A stretch of 64,000 nucleotides of DNA from Mycosarcoma maydis (lineage: Eukaryota; Basidiomycota; Ustilaginomycetes; Ustilaginales): positions 496,001 to 560,000 of the forward strand of contig NC_026488.1 of assembly GCF_000328475.2 (NCBI RefSeq). The letters run 5' to 3'. The notes beneath the pieces were generated by a model that did no database searches, was not told the DNA's origin, and saw nothing but the letters and a program-made list of their open reading frames with translations. The translations under genes and the position numbers were made by a program. Numbering within the stretch: position 1 is the stretch's first letter; each line of letters begins with the position of its first letter. Shown piece by piece: positions 11,401 through 22,149 of the stretch.

Positions 11401-13015
11401 CATGTTCCTACTGCAACTCCTCAACACGCTTCGCGCTCTTCTCGAGCTTCAATCAAACCGGGGTCCTCCACAGTCTCAAGAGTCACGTTTCCATCAACAT
11501 CTCAGCATCCTCATGATGCTTGTCCTTTTGCTGCCTCAGAAGGCTAGCTTCCTAGTGACATGGGTCCGCAACTTGGCGTCTGTGGGTATCAAAACTCCCA
11601 ATACTATGGCTGCGTGGATGGATCATAACTTGTTGGATGTCGCGCCTATCGTCGTGCTAGTCTGGTTGATGGCTGGAGGACGGATGCTCGAGCCAGCTCG
11701 TTCCAAAATGGAAGCCAAGGCGATTGTTTTTGGCTTTAGCATCGTGGGATGGTATGCACTGGTGTGGGGTATCAGATACACCTACCGCACTTATGATGCT
11801 TTCAATGCTCTTTGCCTTGTACTTGCAGTCTGCCACTGGCGATCGAGACGAGCTGGTAGTCGCAGCCACTACAGTCAAGGTCACGCCGCCTGCAATGTGG
11901 CTAAACATTCAGACGAAACGTCGGGTATGCTCCACGCCCACGGTAAGGATGAAGGGGTAAATTTGGGAGATGCGCCCGCTGAAGAGTTTGAGCTTCGGTC
12001 CGGTCTCGCTTCAGCACGGCTACCGATCCATCACCTCGCTTTGCCCTCCTCCGTTGACCCTCAGTCCGGTGGCGCTTCGATTGCCGAAGGAAACGCTTCG
12101 ACTTGTGCCGTCGTAGAATCTTCGGCTCAAACCAATCTGGGAGGCGATAAGCTGGACGAGCTGATTGCCGACTACCTCGATGTTCTCGACCGATACCAGC
12201 GAGCACGAAATGCTACCTCGGCCCTCTTCAGCAGCGGCTATCTGAAGCTCACTCGTGCCAAGATAGAGCTCGGCGCATCTCGATTGAGCAGCAACTCATA
12301 TGACTCGCGTCTGCTCGCCGAAGTCCGGGCGACTATTTCCAACGAATCCTCATCGCAATCGAGCTGTGGAGGATTACCGGCGCAGGCATCGGAAATCAGT
12401 CATATTTCCGTCGCAAGGGTGCAACCGGATTACTCTCATCTGGAGAATGATGACTACGTTTTGATCCAAGACATGGACGAGAGCAAGGTGGAAAAAGCGG
12501 ACAGTACAATCGCCGGATTGCGAAGGAGAGCTGCGGTTGGGGTCACTTTAAGCGAGACAGATGTAGTGGAAGGGAGTGGACCGCATAAGCATTCGCCAAG
12601 AGGCTCGCTTAACGATTCTGTATTACGGCCCGTCCGGGTCAGTGCGGCTGATGCAGAAGGCAGGGGTGATGCCATAAAGATGTCAGCGGTTCAGCCGGAA
12701 AAAGGCCATTCCAAAAACAGCAAATACGATGTCATATCCACAAACCAAGGCGATGATCAACTTGGTCGGATGGAACAAACCAAAAAAGTGGCGGCCAAGC
12801 CAGACGCTTTGCTTCAATTTGGCGGTCTCCCGTCGACTGCGCTCAGAGGCGCACAGGTCGATCTTAGAAAGGCCTTGAACCAGCTTCTCGGAGCGGAGAG
12901 CCACGTCCACGACGATGGAGTACTGCAGTTGGCATTGCGCCTGGAGGTGTTGACATCGGCCATATCCACTCTGAAAGCTACAGCGGCCAACCAATCGGAA
13001 TGCGAAAAACGGTAA
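8453..13015 (+). CDS. BST1: GPI inositol-deacylase (BST1/PGAP1 family), long form
   Basis: A 1520-residue ER membrane protein. The enzyme removes the acyl chain from the inositol of GPI anchors after attachment to protein, a step needed for ER exit and quality control of GPI-anchored proteins. An N-terminal signal anchor lies at about residues 10-30. Then follow [10 protein letters not shown], Y-R-E (about 75-80), the oxyanion region [14 protein letters not shown], and the lipase motif A-H-S-M-G-G with the catalytic Ser at residue 201. Hydrophobic helices cluster between about residues 800 and 1130, as in PGAP1. The last ~370 residues are soluble, low in conservation and rich in S/G/D; this extension makes it about 500 residues longer than yeast Bst1. 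ATG 8453 places the membrane anchor directly at the N-terminus. Confidence 0.92.
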
Positions 13016-13557
13016 AGTAAGCGAGGTTGGGACGCAAAGAATAAAAAAAATTGACCGGTGTCAGCGCCATGCGACACGCGACACGACGCGGAACGGAACA
13101 ATCGTGAATGACGAATGTGAAGCCGAAGTTGCCGGTCGGTCATTCACGATTCCATGGGTTCACGATTCGGGTTTTGGGCCGCGCGATTTCTCCATATAGG
13201 TGTATCCTCCTTCTCGCTTGAGCGTGGTGCACGACTCGTGGCTGCGGAGCCGCATGAATTGCCAAATGTTTGTTCTGTGTTTCCTACTTCCGATGCCCCA
13301 CTTTCTCGCTGACGATCGTCATGCCCAATGTAGAGCGTGTAGAGCAGGAATTCTTCGTTTCGTCTCAGCGGTATGCCGTATGCCGTATGCTCGCGTTAGG
13401 GTCGAGTAGATGAAGGACCACCAATATGTATATAATGGTTCCCCTTTCCGTTGGTGAGAGTACGGAAAATCCATCCAACGACCGTCAAAGCCTCTTCCCC
13501 CTTTCCGGATCTACGTCAGACCTTCGACCGTACCATCGCCAAGGTCTCCTCAACGCC
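13016..13557. other. Intergenic region; promoter of the GH3 gene
   Basis: No gene seen. Heptamer copies lie at about 13100-13170. A TATAAT-type box (see separate entry) lies ~125 bases before the chosen GH3 start, which argues that the open frame upstream of that start is 5' leader. Confidence 0.45.
13429..13435 (+). promoter_or_regulatory. TATA box of the GH3 beta-glucosidase gene
   Basis: TATATAA about 123 bases before the signal-peptide ATG at 13558. It overlaps the upstream in-frame ATGs at 13426 and 13438, making those poor start candidates. Confidence 0.4.
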
Positions 13558-15972
13558 ATGTTTGGACTGAATGCAAGTGCGTTGGCGCTCGTTTTAGGGT
13601 TTTCGTCTGTGTTTCGTTCCGGCGCGACAGCTCCATCCACTTGCTTTCACCCGGACGCTTGTGAGGATATCTATGCACGCGACAATGGCGCATACTCCTA
13701 CACTGGGCCTTACAGCACTGGCGGTGTGGCCTGGGCCAATGGTTTCGCCAAAGCCAAAACGCTCGTCGACCAAATGACGATCGAGGAGAAAGCCAATGTT
13801 TCCACGGGATTCACGGGGGCGTGCGCAGGCTTCACAGGCACTGCGCCTCGCATTGGACTCAAGGCACTCTGCCTCCAAGATGGACCTACTGGTGTGCGCC
13901 CTGCTCGCCGCGTTTCGCAGTTCCCGCCTGGTGTCTCCACCGCTGCCACCTGGGACCGTGAGCTCTTTGCAAAAAGGGCCGAGGCCATCGCCGAGGAGTT
14001 TCGCGAAAAGGGCGTCAATATTTGGCTTGGCCCGGTTACTGGAGGCCCACTCGGCCGCGCCCCTCGAGGCGGAAGAAACTGGGAAGGCTGGAGTCCAGAC
14101 GAGTACTTGTCAGGTGTGGCCTCGTACCTCACCGTCAAGCACGCCCAAGAGAAAGGTGTCGTCACAAGCGCCAAGCACTACATTGCCTACGAACAAGAGA
14201 CATTCCGTAACCCGTACAACTTCTCGGAACCGTATCAGGTCTACCCACTTCTGCAGCAGAAGCCCGTCGACTCGATCGTGGATGACCGCACCACGCACGA
14301 GGTGTACCTTTGGTCGTTTGCTGAGGCTGTCCGCGCCGGAACAGGTACGATAATGTGTGGCTACAACCGAATGAATGGAACTCACGCATGCCAAGACGAC
14401 TACTCGCTCAACCACTTGCTCAAGGAGGAGCTCAACTTTCAGGGCGCTGTCATCTCGGACTGGGGAGCAACTTGGTCCGACCAAGAGTCGGTTTTGGGTG
14501 GATTGGACATGTCGATGCCAGGTTCGGCCTACGATGGCATGTTCGGTGACTTTTACGGCGACTCTCTAGTGGCGCTAGTCCAAAATGGGTCGGTACCTGA
14601 AGCTAGACTCGACGACATGGTTCTGCGTATTCTCGCTCCTGCGTTTGAGCTGCAAAACGAATCCTACCCCAAAACATCGTTCGACGTCCGTGATTTGACG
14701 CTTCCAACCAACAATGTTCGCGCCAATCATCACGAGATCATCCACCAAATCGGCGCCGAATCGATCACGCTCGTCAAGAACAACAATGCAGATGGTCGTG
14801 GTCTCCCTCTTAACAGTCCGGACGAGCTGCAGACGATTGGCATCATCGGTCAAGATGCAGGTGACAACCTCTATGGTGCTACTAGCTGTGATGAGTTTGG
14901 AAGATGCAACATGGACGCCTTCAACGGTACGTTGACGATCGGCGGTGGTTCGGGATGGGTTCTCCCGCCGTACGTCATTACTCCTGCTGCTGCTATCCAG
15001 GAGTACGTTCGAGCGAGTGGTCCGGATATCAACCTGCACCTCGATAACTGGGACCTTGACGGAGCCAAGGCGCGTGCCAACTCGAGTGATGCAGCGCTTG
15101 TCTTCACCAATGCATTCGCTACCGAGACCAACGATCGTCAGAACCTGACTCTCTGGGGCAACAGCGACCAGCTTATCAAGACTGTAGCCAGCAACAATAA
15201 CAACACGATCGTCATCATCCACAGCCCTGGTCAGGTTGATGTCGAGCAGTGGATCGACCACCCGAACGTCACCGCTGTTGTGTTTGCCTATCTGCCTGGT
15301 CAGGAAGGTGGTGCCTCGCTGCCTAAGATGCTCTGGGGCGAGACGAGCCCAAGTGGCAAGTTGCCTTTCACCATCGCCAGGAAGCAAAGCGATTACCCAC
15401 CCAACACTATTGTCGATGATCCAGTACGCACCCCGTCGGCTCCATTCACCGAGAAATTGCTCATCGACTACAAATGGTTCGACTACCACAACATCACTCC
15501 TTGCTTTGCCTTCGGCCACGGACTTTCTTACACCTCTTTCAAGTACTCTGACTCGATCACTGTCACGTCTACGCCAAAGCCAGATGAGACGTCGATCCAG
15601 CCAACCAAGGAGAAACTTATCAACAGCCAAGCTGCACTCTACGATATCGCGTTGACGCTCGAGACCGAGGTAACAAACAGCGGTGAAAAGGCTGCTGCCG
15701 AGGTGGTTCAGCTGTACGTCAGCTTCCCTGCGTCTGCCGAGTCGCGCGAGAACCCACGCCCCGTCAAGACACTGCGAGGATTCGAAAAGATCAAAGACGT
15801 CCAGCCAGGGGAGACGAGAAAGGTCAGCTTCGAGCTGAGGAACAAGGACATCGCTGTTTGGTCCACCGTGAACCAGGGATGGATCATTCCACAAGGTGAA
15901 AGTTTGACTTTTAGCGTTGGATCGAGCAGCCGAAACATCCACTCCACCGCCTCCTGGGTGTATCGGGGTTAG
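13558..15972 (+). CDS. Secreted beta-glucosidase, glycoside hydrolase family 3
   Basis: An 804-residue protein with a signal peptide (about residues 1-25, ending near S-G-A-T-A). It has the GH3 N-terminal TIM-barrel domain, then the alpha/beta sandwich, and a C-terminal fibronectin-III-like domain (about residues 680-800). The catalytic nucleophile is Asp301 in V-I-S-D-W-G-A-T. Other family marks are L-C-L-Q-D-G-P-T-G-V-R, K-H-Y-I-A-Y-E-Q-E (substrate-binding K-H) and L-P-F-T-I-A in the second domain. Retaining enzymes of this kind release glucose from beta-linked oligosaccharides such as cellobiose outside the cell. Many N-x-S/T sequons fit a secreted glycoprotein. ATG 13558 is preferred because it directly precedes the signal peptide and follows a TATA-like box. 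The 3' end faces the first effector-like gene. Confidence 0.92.
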   Translation: MFGLNASALALVLGFSSVFRSGATAPSTCFHPDACEDIYARDNGAYSYTGPYSTGGVAWANGFAKAKTLVDQMTIEEKANVSTGFTGACAGFTGTAPRIGLKALCLQDGPTGVRPARRVSQFPPGVSTAATWDRELFAKRAEAIAEEFREKGVNIWLGPVTGGPLGRAPRGGRNWEGWSPDEYLSGVASYLTVKHAQEKGVVTSAKHYIAYEQETFRNPYNFSEPYQVYPLLQQKPVDSIVDDRTTHEVYLWSFAEAVRAGTGTIMCGYNRMNGTHACQDDYSLNHLLKEELNFQGAVISDWGATWSDQESVLGGLDMSMPGSAYDGMFGDFYGDSLVALVQNGSVPEARLDDMVLRILAPAFELQNESYPKTSFDVRDLTLPTNNVRANHHEIIHQIGAESITLVKNNNADGRGLPLNSPDELQTIGIIGQDAGDNLYGATSCDEFGRCNMDAFNGTLTIGGGSGWVLPPYVITPAAAIQEYVRASGPDINLHLDNWDLDGAKARANSSDAALVFTNAFATETNDRQNLTLWGNSDQLIKTVASNNNNTIVIIHSPGQVDVEQWIDHPNVTAVVFAYLPGQEGGASLPKMLWGETSPSGKLPFTIARKQSDYPPNTIVDDPVRTPSAPFTEKLLIDYKWFDYHNITPCFAFGHGLSYTSFKYSDSITVTSTPKPDETSIQPTKEKLINSQAALYDIALTLETEVTNSGEKAAAEVVQLYVSFPASAESRENPRPVKTLRGFEKIKDVQPGETRKVSFELRNKDIAVWSTVNQGWIIPQGESLTFSVGSSSRNIHSTASWVYRG

Positions 15973-16054
15973 ACATCTTCGTATGTTGCTTTCGATCGTC
16001 GCAGCAAAGCATTGTATTTTCGCCTGGATGGCCTTTTTGTACGAGTACTACATG

Positions 16055-16948
16055 TCATGGCGACCTCGCAAGGCGCTCCAAGATGCGTTCCATCTCTTGC
16101 GCTAAAAGCTTCTCTGCTTCGATCAAGCTCTCGTAATCCTCACTTTTGCGATAGATCTCTTTGGTGTCCACGTGCTGCCAAGGATGAAATCTTTGCTGTA
16201 AACGAAGATAGTCGTCGCGGTTGAGGATTTCACCACTGAATAGCACGTGCCTTGCAGGTCGAGACCCAGGCCGAGAGGAATGTTATCATCAGTCTAAAGC
16301 TCTTAGAAGAACGTTTAATGGCCAAGTCACTCACCGTCTGATCGTATCGAGCGCCTGAATCCTCGCGGTATATTTGAAATACTGCGTCGACGTGTAGTCA
16401 TTCGGAAAGTCATTCAGAGATCGGAATACTTTGGGCCAGGGACCATGATAATTTGTCCAATACCAATTCCACCAGGGCCGGTGCCACTGCCCTGTTTGTC
16501 TGGATCGAACAGCTTGACGAACAGATCCCATCGACTGCCGAGAAGGGGTTTGTGGAATTCCGCCGCCGCCGATCGACTGCGAAGTTCCAGCTTGAAAGCC
16601 TGATGCGAGAGTTTTCAGCTTCTTGGTTGGGCGAGACACGGCAGTACTTGGTCCATAAGGCAAAGAAGGATGGGAAGTAGAAGTCGTGGTGGCTAAGGCC
16701 TGAGGAATAACGATACGGGCTCGAGCCGAATCAGTTGCCATGTTTAATCGCGGAGGTCTAGTTGCGGCAGCATCCGCTAAGGGACGTGCATCGGCAGAGC
16801 TTTCTGGAACGTCAGTCAAAGTGTCTGACGAGGAGCTGTGGACGAGTAGCCTCGCTGGACTCGGTGAAGAAAGAGTTGGTGCAGCCCAGCAAACGACCGG
16901 CAGATGTACTACCAATGAGTAAAGTAAAGGAATCGCCTTGACTTTCAT
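16055..16948 (-). CDS. Small secreted protein of the local W/Y family (member 1)
   Basis: Exons 16335-16948 and 16055-16250, intron 16251-16334 (donor GTGAGT, acceptor CAAG, phase 2), 269 residues. No known domain. It has a signal peptide (M-K-V-K-A-I-P-L-L-Y, cut near V-V-C-W-A-A). About 110 residues rich in S/T/P/A follow. Then comes the aromatic motif R-P-W-W-N-W-Y-W-T-N-Y-H-G, a helix ending I-Q-A-L-D-T-I-R-R, the intron, then E-I-L-N-R-D-D-Y-L-R-L-Q-Q-R-F-H-P-W and a terminal helix. The same order is seen in seven neighbours. ATG 16948 is the first ATG; the frame upstream has only a TTG. A TATATAT lies ~84 bases before it. Likely an apoplastic or translocated effector by analogy with smut secreted-protein clusters; the function is unknown. 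Confidence 0.72.
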
Positions 16949-17633
16949 TTTCAAGTAAGTTAGAACCAGAGGAAGCCATGAAAACCTAGACGGATTGCTT
17001 TCGACTCACATGTCAAGGTAGATTCGACGCCTATATATCTCGACAGCCCACGCAGCCTTGGCGAAACGCTAGAGCTGACAATCGCGAATCAAGCACCGAC
17101 TGGCCCTGTCGCACCTTCATATTGGTGACAAAGCGAAACTCGGGGTTCGAAACTCCTGTGTGAGCACTGCCAGGGCGGAGCAAACTGATGCCTGACGATT
17201 CATTTACTTTACACCTGGATCTTTTTTTACTCGAAGCCGTTTGGCTCCCAACTCCCTGAATATCCGGTTGCTCCAAGTCTCAAACAGTCCTCAATTTTGG
17301 ACAGTGCGAAGCAAGGTCATTCCGTTTCCACGTTCTGTGAGGTTGCGATACCTGTCAACATCCCTTTAACGAGCGACCAGTCGACCAATGTCTCACTGCG
17401 CGGAATTCATCGGAGGAAAAGACTTGGATTGCTAGCGGCAAAAGCTACTGTTTCTGAGCGACAGCTGCGAAGCAAGCCAATGTAGTTAGGCACCCCAGTG
17501 ATGGGGGTTGGGAGCAGAGGAATGGGTTATGCACAGACTTTCTCAAAACGTGGCCAGAAAGCAGCGAGCATCTGTTACGCCAACAGAGAACAAGGATAGC
17601 CGAAGCGCTAAGCGGCGGCACCTTTTGTGAAGC
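16949..17633. other. Spacer between secreted-protein genes 1 and 2
   Basis: Holds the 5' region of member 1 (TATA at 17032-17038) and the 3' region of member 2. Short frames here show no signal peptide or family motif. Confidence 0.4.
17032..17038 (-). promoter_or_regulatory. TATA box of secreted-protein member 1
   Basis: TATATAT, reading toward the start at 16948, about 84 bases away. Confidence 0.4.
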
Positions 17634-18217
17634 TCAAGGGCGTGGATTGAACCTTTCCAGAACGCTGTGCAACCGGATCAGCTGATCAGCGTCGTGTCGT
17701 AGCATCTCACTGGCCAGTTGTATGTCGTCGGACGTCGATCTTTTGGGTTTGAGCCAGTCGTAATTGTTGAATGGCTGCGATACAATCTGCCTTTCATCGG
17801 CGGTTAGCTCATTGCCAAGAAGCGCTTGGCTATGAGGAAGATGAAGTGTCAGTCTCTCGGGCTTCGGTGGAAGGGTTTGCCTTTGTTTTCTCGAACTGAC
17901 CGACGAACATTGTCCATGGCGCTGAGGCGTTTCTTGAATTTCTTGAACAGACGCCAGCTCAGCTTGTTTGCTACGTAGAGATTGGCGACGTCCTCATTTC
18001 TGTATTGAGCGTAGTCTAACCACCAAGTTGGGCTCGAGGCTTCGAGCAAGCTCGAACCACCGGGACGCTGGCTAGAGCGACTATTAGTCACAGTGCCAAC
18101 TTGTGGAAGTGACAGCCGACCGCCTCGCCGGGTGAGACCTGTATGAGGAGTAGTCATGCCTCCATGGCAAAACACAACGACACAGAGTGCTGCCATTACG
18201 AGCGTACAGGTCTTCAT
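17634..18217 (-). CDS. Small secreted protein of the local W/Y family (member 2)
   Basis: Exons 17901-18217 and 17634-17829, intron 17830-17900 (donor GTCAGT, unusual; acceptor ATAG; phase 2), 170 residues. Signal peptide M-K-T-C-T-L-V-M-A-A-L-C-V-V-V-F. A dibasic L-T-R-R site at about residues 28-31 could be a Kex2 pro-peptide cut. The family aromatic motif is T-W-W-L-D-Y-A-Q-Y-R-N. After a basic helix and the intron come L-T-A-D-E-R-Q-I-V-S-Q-P-F-N-N-Y and a C-terminal helix ending L-E-R-F-N-P-R-P. No known domain. It differs from its neighbours in the basic K-K-F-K-K-R run before the intron. Confidence 0.72.
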
Positions 18218-18530
18218 TTTCTAGGAATTCTGGCGTATGTACGTGGCTTTGAAAGCAAAGGTTGGTGTTGAGAAGACAAAAGGCTAGAAGCAAACAGGAG
18301 AAGTTGAATGAGCGGAGAAATCACGAATGATTCCCAAATTATTACTTCTGGAGAGGCGGGAGCAAGGTCCATACACGTAATAACTGGCAATCACGAATGT
18401 TAAGTGGTCCTCAAGTCGACCCCATCGATCTCTAGAGCCGGTTGCATGGTAACTATGGGCAACTCTTCAGTGGGACAAGCAACGCGGCAGTGAGCGATAC
18501 ACGATATCACGGTCCGTCTTACGCCGATGC
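18218..18530. other. Spacer between secreted-protein genes 2 and 3
   Basis: About 313 bases with heptamer copies near 18320-18330 and 18391-18399. It is the 5' region of member 2 and 3' region of member 3. No gene seen. Confidence 0.4.
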
Positions 18531-19105
18531 TCAGAAATGCGGCATGAAGCGGGCGAAAACTCGGTGCATCTCCTGCAGCTTGGTTGCATCCTCTGCGAAT
18601 TTTGCCCTAACGACGTTGGTGGGATGGCGATGAGCTGAGTTCTCAACCCAGCTGTTGAATGGTGTTGATAATATCTGCCTCTCTTCGGCAGTGAGATCAT
18701 TGTGTCTGAGAGCATTTCTGCAGATCGAAATTGAGGTTCATCAGATGTCAGCACAATCGTACATTCTCTTCAACTTCCCACAGCCTTGTTGACCTAACTC
18801 ACGACTCACCCTCGAATGGATTCGAAAAGTTGGACCTGTTGCCGAAAGTCGGCCAGCCTGCTTTCGTCAATGTGGTCGCCAACTAAGAACGGAGTGAATA
18901 CGTGATTTCGGTAAGGGAAGTATGTCGGCCACCAATGCGGGACCGGGTGCCCTTGCAGCACCGGGACTCGGTCAGAGACAGCCCTTGGAGCCAGTCTTTG
19001 GCGATCTTTTTGCGTCAGGTGCTGAGGTGGAGCAGCCGAAGCTTGACTTCCGAGGATCAGAGCCAATGAGGCAAGTGCAAGAAACGCGATCGTAACGGTC
19101 TTCAT
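18531..19105 (-). CDS. Small secreted protein of the local W/Y family (member 3)
   Basis: Exons 18810-19105 and 18531-18717, intron 18718-18809 (GTGAGT...CTGCAG, phase 2), 160 residues. It has a strong signal peptide (M-K-T-V-T-I-A-F-L-A-L-A-S-L-A-L-I-L, cut near Q-A-S-A-A). Then a basic segment, the aromatic motif H-W-W-P-T-Y-F-P-Y-R-N, and a helix ending L-F-E-S-I-R-G at the intron. After it comes L-T-A-E-E-R-Q-I-L-S-T-P-F-N-S-W, nearly identical to the same region of member 2, so these two are the closest pair. A classical TATAAAA box lies 140 bases upstream. No known domain. Confidence 0.75.
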
Positions 19106-19935
19106 CTCCGAATTGCTAGGTTTCAGCTAAGGGGTTACTTGTCGATCAGGTCACGAGTTGGCAGTGAATAATTGAGAAGGGTTTTGAAGACAAAAGGTGC
19201 TGTGCTGTTCTGGTATGAGGTAAGGACTCAGCTTGTGTCTCGTTTTATATTCTAGGACAAGTCCTTTCAAATCCTGCTAAAATAAGGACCAGTTGTCATT
19301 TGCCATACGATGTATGAGATGAAAAGTAGGCGGTCGATTGGGATGCAGTCACGAGTTCGTCCCGAAGCCTCACGACTGAGCCATATTCCGAAGGGCGAAG
19401 TCAAGCAAGGTAACCAGCTACGATCTGACAAGAGTCGTGGTTCGCAATTCATACAGGAGCAAACACTGCACCACCCGAGGCGCGAGGTTCATGCGATGAA
19501 GTATCCCTTTCAACACAACTGTCCCACGCCAGTGTGAACTCTCGACGTCGAAATAGAGGTAGCAAGTAAGCAACGCCTTTCAGGACCAACATCAGTATCA
19601 TGCAGTCGAGCTCGACGCCAAGCGTTAAGTGCGAACTTACCGTGAGGGATTGATGTGAAGAGATGCGATACGGTCAGCTGCGAATATGATCATGTCATCC
19701 ATTGTTCCACTCATTTCATCGCGGGCCGCTCAAGGTAGCTTTAAGACATCTCTGGTAATATATATTTCCTGAGCAGGAGCATGACAGCGAGCAACACACG
19801 AATGTGCAACTGACAATTGTAAAGGGGGGTGGTTTATAGCCATTTGTGCCTGAACCGCTCGGCCAAAAGCGCGTGACTAAGCCGGCGAGGTCCTACCAGG
19901 GATTTCAGGGAAATTCAATGCCTCGACTCAAGTCT
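19106..19935. other. Spacer between secreted-protein genes 3 and 4
   Basis: Contains the member 3 promoter (TATA 19243-19250) and the 3' flank of member 4. Short frames show no signal peptide with a family motif. Confidence 0.4.
19243..19250 (-). promoter_or_regulatory. TATA box of secreted-protein member 3
   Basis: ATATAAAA on the minus strand, about 140 bases before the start at 19105. Confidence 0.45.
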
Positions 19936-20523
19936 TTACGGGACAAGACCTTTCGTTACGAGGTCGAAGATGAGCTTGTCAGCTTCACCAATGGTCTTGC
20001 TGTCCATTTGAAACCCAAGCGCTGCACGGTTGAGTGCGTGCGGGTTGTCTATGCGCAGATTTTGCCCGTCCACTGACAAGACCAAGCTGTTCCAATTGTA
20101 GAATGGACGAGAAAGCACTAACTTATCGTTACTATTGAGCATCGGATTATGCTGCAACACCGCTCTGGAGGAGGAGAAGTGCAAATAGTCGGAAAAGACG
20201 AGTCAATCGGTATTCGCCTGTGAGATTGAAATCGAGAAGTCGTAGCACTTCACTTACATACGAATTTCTTCCAAGGCTCTGATGCGGTGGCGAAAGTGCT
20301 GATATTGATCGCGAATGAGCATGTTGCCAGACAGTATGTCTGGGATCGGACCCGAATACTTGTTTAGGTAGTTAAACCACCAACGTGACGGTGGCCCTCC
20401 CGATACATCAGTCACCTTGTCTCCTCTGAGATGCTGGCTGTGGCTGGTGGACGGGACAACCAACGAATATGCAGCTGTGCAAGCCAAGGCGGAAATCAGG
20501 AAGGAACGAGGATTCGTCCTCAT
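19936..20523 (-). CDS. Small secreted protein of the local W/Y family (member 4)
   Basis: Exons 20258-20523 and 19936-20164, intron 20165-20257 (GTAAGT donor; acceptor after a clean pyrimidine tract CTTCTCCTCCTCCAG; phase 2), 164 residues. Signal peptide M-R-T-N-P-R-S-F-L-I-S-A-L-A-C-T-A-A-Y. Aromatic motif R-W-W-F-N-Y-L-N-K-Y. Helix ending I-R-A-L-E-E-I-R at the intron, then M-L-N-S-N-D-K-L-V-L-S-R-P-F-Y-N-W-N. A CACAG further upstream would put a stop in frame, so the acceptor at 20165 is the workable one. It is the last leftward gene; member 5 starts 1.6 kb away on the other strand. Confidence 0.74.
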
Positions 20524-22149
20524 CGCTATGCGTTTCTTGTGGTTTCAGGTGCTGGATTATACGATTATAAAAGTGGCCTCACCGGTACAATGCACGTTTC
20601 CGAGAAAGTCTTTCAGCTCCCGCTTATATCAAATACTCCTTACTTGAAGACCCAAGATCGAGACGCGCTGACCTCCGTGATACACGACACACCGCTGATA
20701 GGCCGAGCTGACAGTTGCAGACCCTGATTCACGATTCACGATGGTCCACGCCAACTTTGGTCACCGGACCGGACGGAACGCTGTCAAGTTGGCTCTGGCC
20801 TAAGGACTGCTTTGAAAATTCACGATTAAGAGAGATAAGTTCAGAAGGCACAAAGTTTGGCAAAGCTTACCTCACACTTTGAAGTCATGGACCCAGATCA
20901 CGAAACGATGGATACTTGGGATTGAAGCTGGAAGTGGACAGAGACAATGACGGTTTGTGCTTTCAAGCCCCACTCCAGACAACATGGTCGCTTCACAAGA
21001 AGCGGCTTTTTTGCAGATAAACCTGATGCTTAGCGCATGATCATCTGTGCTTGGTGCGGAAGGACACGGTGGAAGTCGCGGTCACCGTTTCGAACTTGTC
21101 CTTCCAGAATTCAATAACTTACTGTCATGGGCGACATCTGATACAACATCAGAACGTCGACAAGATTCATAGGTGCCAATTCACGATTAACTTGCAACGG
21201 ACATATGGGCTTTCTCTTGAGGCTTTCTGGGACAATGTGCGAGCTATGTCTGCCTTGACTGTTGCATTGCACACAACCGACAATATTCCCACGCCGACAA
21301 TCATCTGAAGCCACAAAGAAGCTGTGATCGCTCAACTCCTATCGCATTGAACTGTCTGTATCATACATGCAAATCTCTCAGCCCGTAGGTACCATTAACA
21401 GCCTCGTGACCAACCTTGACAACGTCCTGGAGAAATGCACCGATCACAATTTTCACCCGCTCTCGTGACGACAGATTTGAGCTATGCAGCCACCATCCTG
21501 TGACGACGACGTGACGTTGTCCTTCGGACTTCATAATCTGGTTGCTCGATTGACTACATTTCAGGCCCACAGCCACTTAGATGTAGCCACAAAGTAGGTA
21601 TGTAGAGGCTTTGCGATACCCTGACCTTAGCAACCACGGCCGTCTACGTACATACTAACCTCTCCAATGACCTTAGCACTTCCAACCGAATGTATGACCC
21701 CAATATTGCTGATGTACCCCCTGGATGGTAACCGGCCAAAGTGATTTTTAAATCAGTCGATATAACACATATCGGCATCGCCGGGTGGCCTTGCATAGGA
21801 TGACATTGAAGAGGAGATGGTATTGTGGCTGGGAAGGTGAGTCAGTAGCTCGAGAAAGCTACCAACCCACCAACAGGATGAACAAGGATGCTACGCTTTG
21901 CCTGCGTTTCATCGTAGCTACAATATGAAGAAAAGACGAACTCGAACAAGGTATATTGATTGATGAGATCTACAGATGAAACCAAGGATCGGACTTCGCA
22001 TGTCCCACTCTTCCTTTCCGTGTGTCGAAAAGATACTTATATCGTCCATTGACCTAACTTTCTCATCTTTTTCACACCGTTCGCCAGTCTGCTTCGCTTT
22101 TATTAGGCATTTCTCTCGATTCATACGGCCACAGCCTGGCCTCTTGTCG
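20524..22149. other. Divergent spacer between the leftward and rightward secreted-protein arrays
   Basis: About 1.6 kb at the point where gene direction flips. It must hold the promoters of members 4 and 5. A GATATAAGC-type box on the minus strand lies near 20620-20630, and ACTTATATCG on the plus strand near 22034-22043. Heptamer copies occur at about 20727-20740 and 20818-20827. No frame with both a signal peptide and family motifs. Confidence 0.4.

Noticed and set aside
14575..15942. 455-codon minus-strand frame opposite the GH3 gene
   Set aside because: Antisense shadow; the sense strand has signal peptide, catalytic Asp and C-terminal domain in one frame.
17141..17165. GGTTCGAAAC core like a tRNA T-loop
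   Set aside because: No acceptor pairing, D-arm or anticodon stem upstream; chance match.
20182..20222. Alternative upstream acceptor (CACAG) for member 4
   Set aside because: It gives a stop codon within about 35 codons and destroys the family motif, while the acceptor at 20165 restores it.
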